Source: Campylorhamphus procurvoides
Lineage: Eukaryota; Chordata; Aves; Passeriformes; Dendrocolaptidae
Assembly: GCA_013396655.1 (NCBI GenBank)
Contig: WBMV01000073.1
Span: 1-64,000 of the forward strand
Length of the DNA: 64,000 nucleotides
Direction of reading: 5' to 3'
The translations under genes were made by a program, and so were the position numbers. The number at the start of each line of letters is the position of its first letter. Within the stretch, counting starts at the first letter, position 1. Below are positions 63,401 through 64,000 of the stretch, piece after piece. The notes beneath the pieces were generated by a model that saw nothing but the letters and a program-made list of their open reading frames with translations, made no database searches and was not told the DNA's origin.

Positions 63401-64000
63401 ACTTTTTACCGTAAAAAGAGAGACAACCAAACAAAAAACTAGTTAAGATACAGATTTATGTTTTTTTAATCAGAAGGAAGGGCTAGTCCACGAGCTCAGA
63501 AACCTGGAGTTAAAAAGCCCAAAACACCTAGGGAAGCTAAATTCTCCTACTAATGCCATCAATCAGAAGTTTTTTATTGATTTAAAATAGCTTCTATTGT
63601 GAGTCATAACACAAGCTGCCAAAAAAAAAAACCAGAAAAAAAAGATGTCTTTAAAAATATCAATCAATAAAGCTTCTCCAAACTCAGTGGTTTCCAAACA
63701 GCATTATTACACTTATATTTAAGATTACAAATAGAACTTGCTCCAGAGGGTTCTGCAGCAGGCTGATGAGCTTTATGGCTAGATCCATTTAACTCAATGG
63801 TAAGAATATGAAAATGGCAAGCTGATAGATGGAGCTACAGCCAAGTCTCATGAAGGGCAAGCTGCTCAGACACACTGCCTTGCAGTGCAACCCAAAAACA
63901 GAGAGCTGATCAGTGCAGCAGTCAGCATTCCAGAGTTATACCACCAAGGAAGGAGGAAAATGAGGTGCTAAGGATCATTTTCATCAACTTGAGATTTCCT
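33338..64000 (-). CDS. STK4: STK4 (MST1) serine/threonine kinase, C-terminal part
   Basis: The last two coding exons, 52614-52771 and 33338-33496, encode 104 residues of the C terminus. The first carries the linker RDETMQPAKP to DGDYEF, including FLEYFEQKEKENQINSFGK. The second carries the SARAH domain and ends RRQQNF, the known MST1 terminus. MST1 is the mammalian Hippo kinase; it phosphorylates LATS and MOB1 and is also activated by caspase cleavage. The SARAH helix mediates homodimers and binds RASSF and SAV1. The match to human STK4 is nearly residue for residue in the SARAH half as I recall it, and STK3 (MST2) fits less well in the linker. The kinase domain, the caspase sites and the start codon lie beyond the right edge. 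I found no further exon between 52772 and 64000. STK4 beside KCNS1 reproduces the mammalian neighbourhood. Confidence 0.93.
43478..43750 (-). mobile_element. 5'-truncated CR1 LINE fragment (3' end)
   Basis: On the minus strand this reads as the end of CR1 ORF2 (KKGRFRLNIRKKSF, LTREAVAAPSLGVLKARLD) and then the CR1 3' UTR. On the plus strand it shows the familiar GGGTTGGAAGGGA and CCAACCTGGCCTTCAACAC segments. The CR1 octamer tail is reduced to a GACAGAATATTTT-like remnant. No intact reverse transcriptase remains; it is a dead, 5'-truncated copy inside the STK4 intron. Confidence 0.88.
50391..50406 (+). repeat. T16 homopolymer
   Basis: A run of sixteen T in the STK4 intron. No retroposon body is recognisable on the side expected for a minus-strand poly(A) tail. 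Confidence 0.7.
52614..52771 (-). CDS. STK4: STK4 penultimate coding exon (linker before SARAH)
   Basis: 158 nt on the minus strand. After the acceptor ATTTCCAG it begins with two bases that complete an Arg codon, then 52 codons ending Tyr-Glu-Phe in phase 0 at the donor GTAAGTC. The peptide includes FLEYFEQKEKENQINSFGK and DWKVPQDGDYEF, close to mammalian MST1. The stretch NVSGQTK is the part that departs most from the human sequence as I recall it. Confidence 0.94.
53041..53055 (+). repeat. short (ATCC)n microsatellite
   Basis: Three to four ATCC units in the STK4 intron, flanked by unique sequence. Confidence 0.6.
55925..56450 (-). mobile_element. CR1 LINE ORF2 fragment with internal deletion
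   Basis: On the minus strand, 56450 down to about 56050 encodes the CR1 endonuclease-RT linker: FRRADFYLFRDQLYRVPWDK, AQEQCIPTKSQSGK, then a region equivalent to ARDIKG. About 15-30 bases later the text jumps to TDNTKLCGGVDRLEGWDAIQ (about 56020-55925), which follows the catalytic FADD box in CR1. Most of the reverse transcriptase between these two points is missing, so the copy has lost a large internal segment. Frames are broken; it is not active. Confidence 0.85.
56515..56665 (+). mobile_element. second CR1 fragment, opposite orientation
   Basis: Reads on the plus strand like a diverged CR1 3' end: AAGGCCTTGAGCAACCAGATCT near 56580 and GATGACCTCCAGAGGTGGC near 56640. It sits head-to-head with the minus-strand CR1 piece to its left. 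Similarity is judged by eye and the borders are approximate. Confidence 0.55.

Larger units (their letters stand above)
52772..64000 (-). other. part of the preceding STK4 intron (right end outside window)
   Basis: More than 11 kb of AT-rich sequence. I looked on the minus strand for the acidic upstream exon of MST1 (Glu/Asp-rich, ending near GTMKR) and did not find it. Contents: an ATCC microsatellite at 53041-53055 and a cluster of CR1 fragments at 55925-56665. Nothing else recognisable. Confidence 0.7.

Noticed and set aside
52772..64000. search for further STK4 exons (acidic linker, kinase domain)
   Set aside because: No minus-strand match to the Glu/Asp-rich exon or to kinase motifs was found, so the upstream exons are taken to lie outside the window.
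1..64000. CRISPR arrays, bacterial operons, phage or endogenous retroviral genes, tRNA or rRNA genes
   Set aside because: No repeat-spacer pattern, ribosome-binding-site operon layout, retroviral gag/pol/env motifs or cloverleaf sequences were noticed. The content is ordinary vertebrate nuclear DNA.

Overview
This window looks like nuclear DNA from a bird (sauropsid). It has intron-containing vertebrate genes with GT-AG junctions, and remnants of CR1 LINEs whose text matches the avian CR1 family. Three genes are readable, in the order WAP-domain gene (+), KCNS1 (+), STK4 (-). As I recall the human chromosome 20q13.12 map, this is the mirror image of STK4-KCNS1-WFDC5/WFDC12-PI3, so the interval appears to be a conserved syntenic block. 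I see no bacterial-type systems, CRISPR arrays, rRNA or tRNA genes.

Layout: 1-2480 is intergenic, with an isolated AATAAA. 2486-3320 is a compact three-exon gene for a 76-residue secreted WAP (four-disulfide core) protein whose inhibitory loop closely resembles that of elafin. 3325-13900 is gene-poor and GC-rich, with a few AT-rich islets that resemble cis-regulatory elements. 13900-15180 is a CpG-rich, island-like block that includes a degenerate GC-rich minisatellite with one unresolved base (N at 14686), and a strong splice donor that may end an untranslated first exon of KCNS1. 18664-26790 holds the two coding exons and the presumed 3' UTR of KCNS1 (Kv9.1, a silent modulatory potassium channel subunit, 473 aa). 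26790-30340 is the KCNS1/STK4 convergent intergenic spacer. 30340-64000 is the 3' part of STK4 (MST1, the Hippo kinase) on the minus strand: a presumed ~3 kb 3' UTR, the last two coding exons (33338-33496 and 52614-52771, linker plus SARAH domain), a 19.1 kb intron between them, and more than 11 kb of the preceding intron. The kinase domain lies beyond the right edge.

The three genes have unrelated roles: an extracellular protease inhibitor or defence peptide, neuronal excitability, and Hippo/apoptosis signalling. Their proximity is shared ancestry of the locus, not an operon. Base composition changes visibly near 30 kb, from GC-rich on the left to AT-rich on the right. I found no convincing undescribed system. 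The most interesting items are the elafin-like loop, the CpG/minisatellite block with a putative upstream exon, and several palindromic or homeodomain-rich islets.
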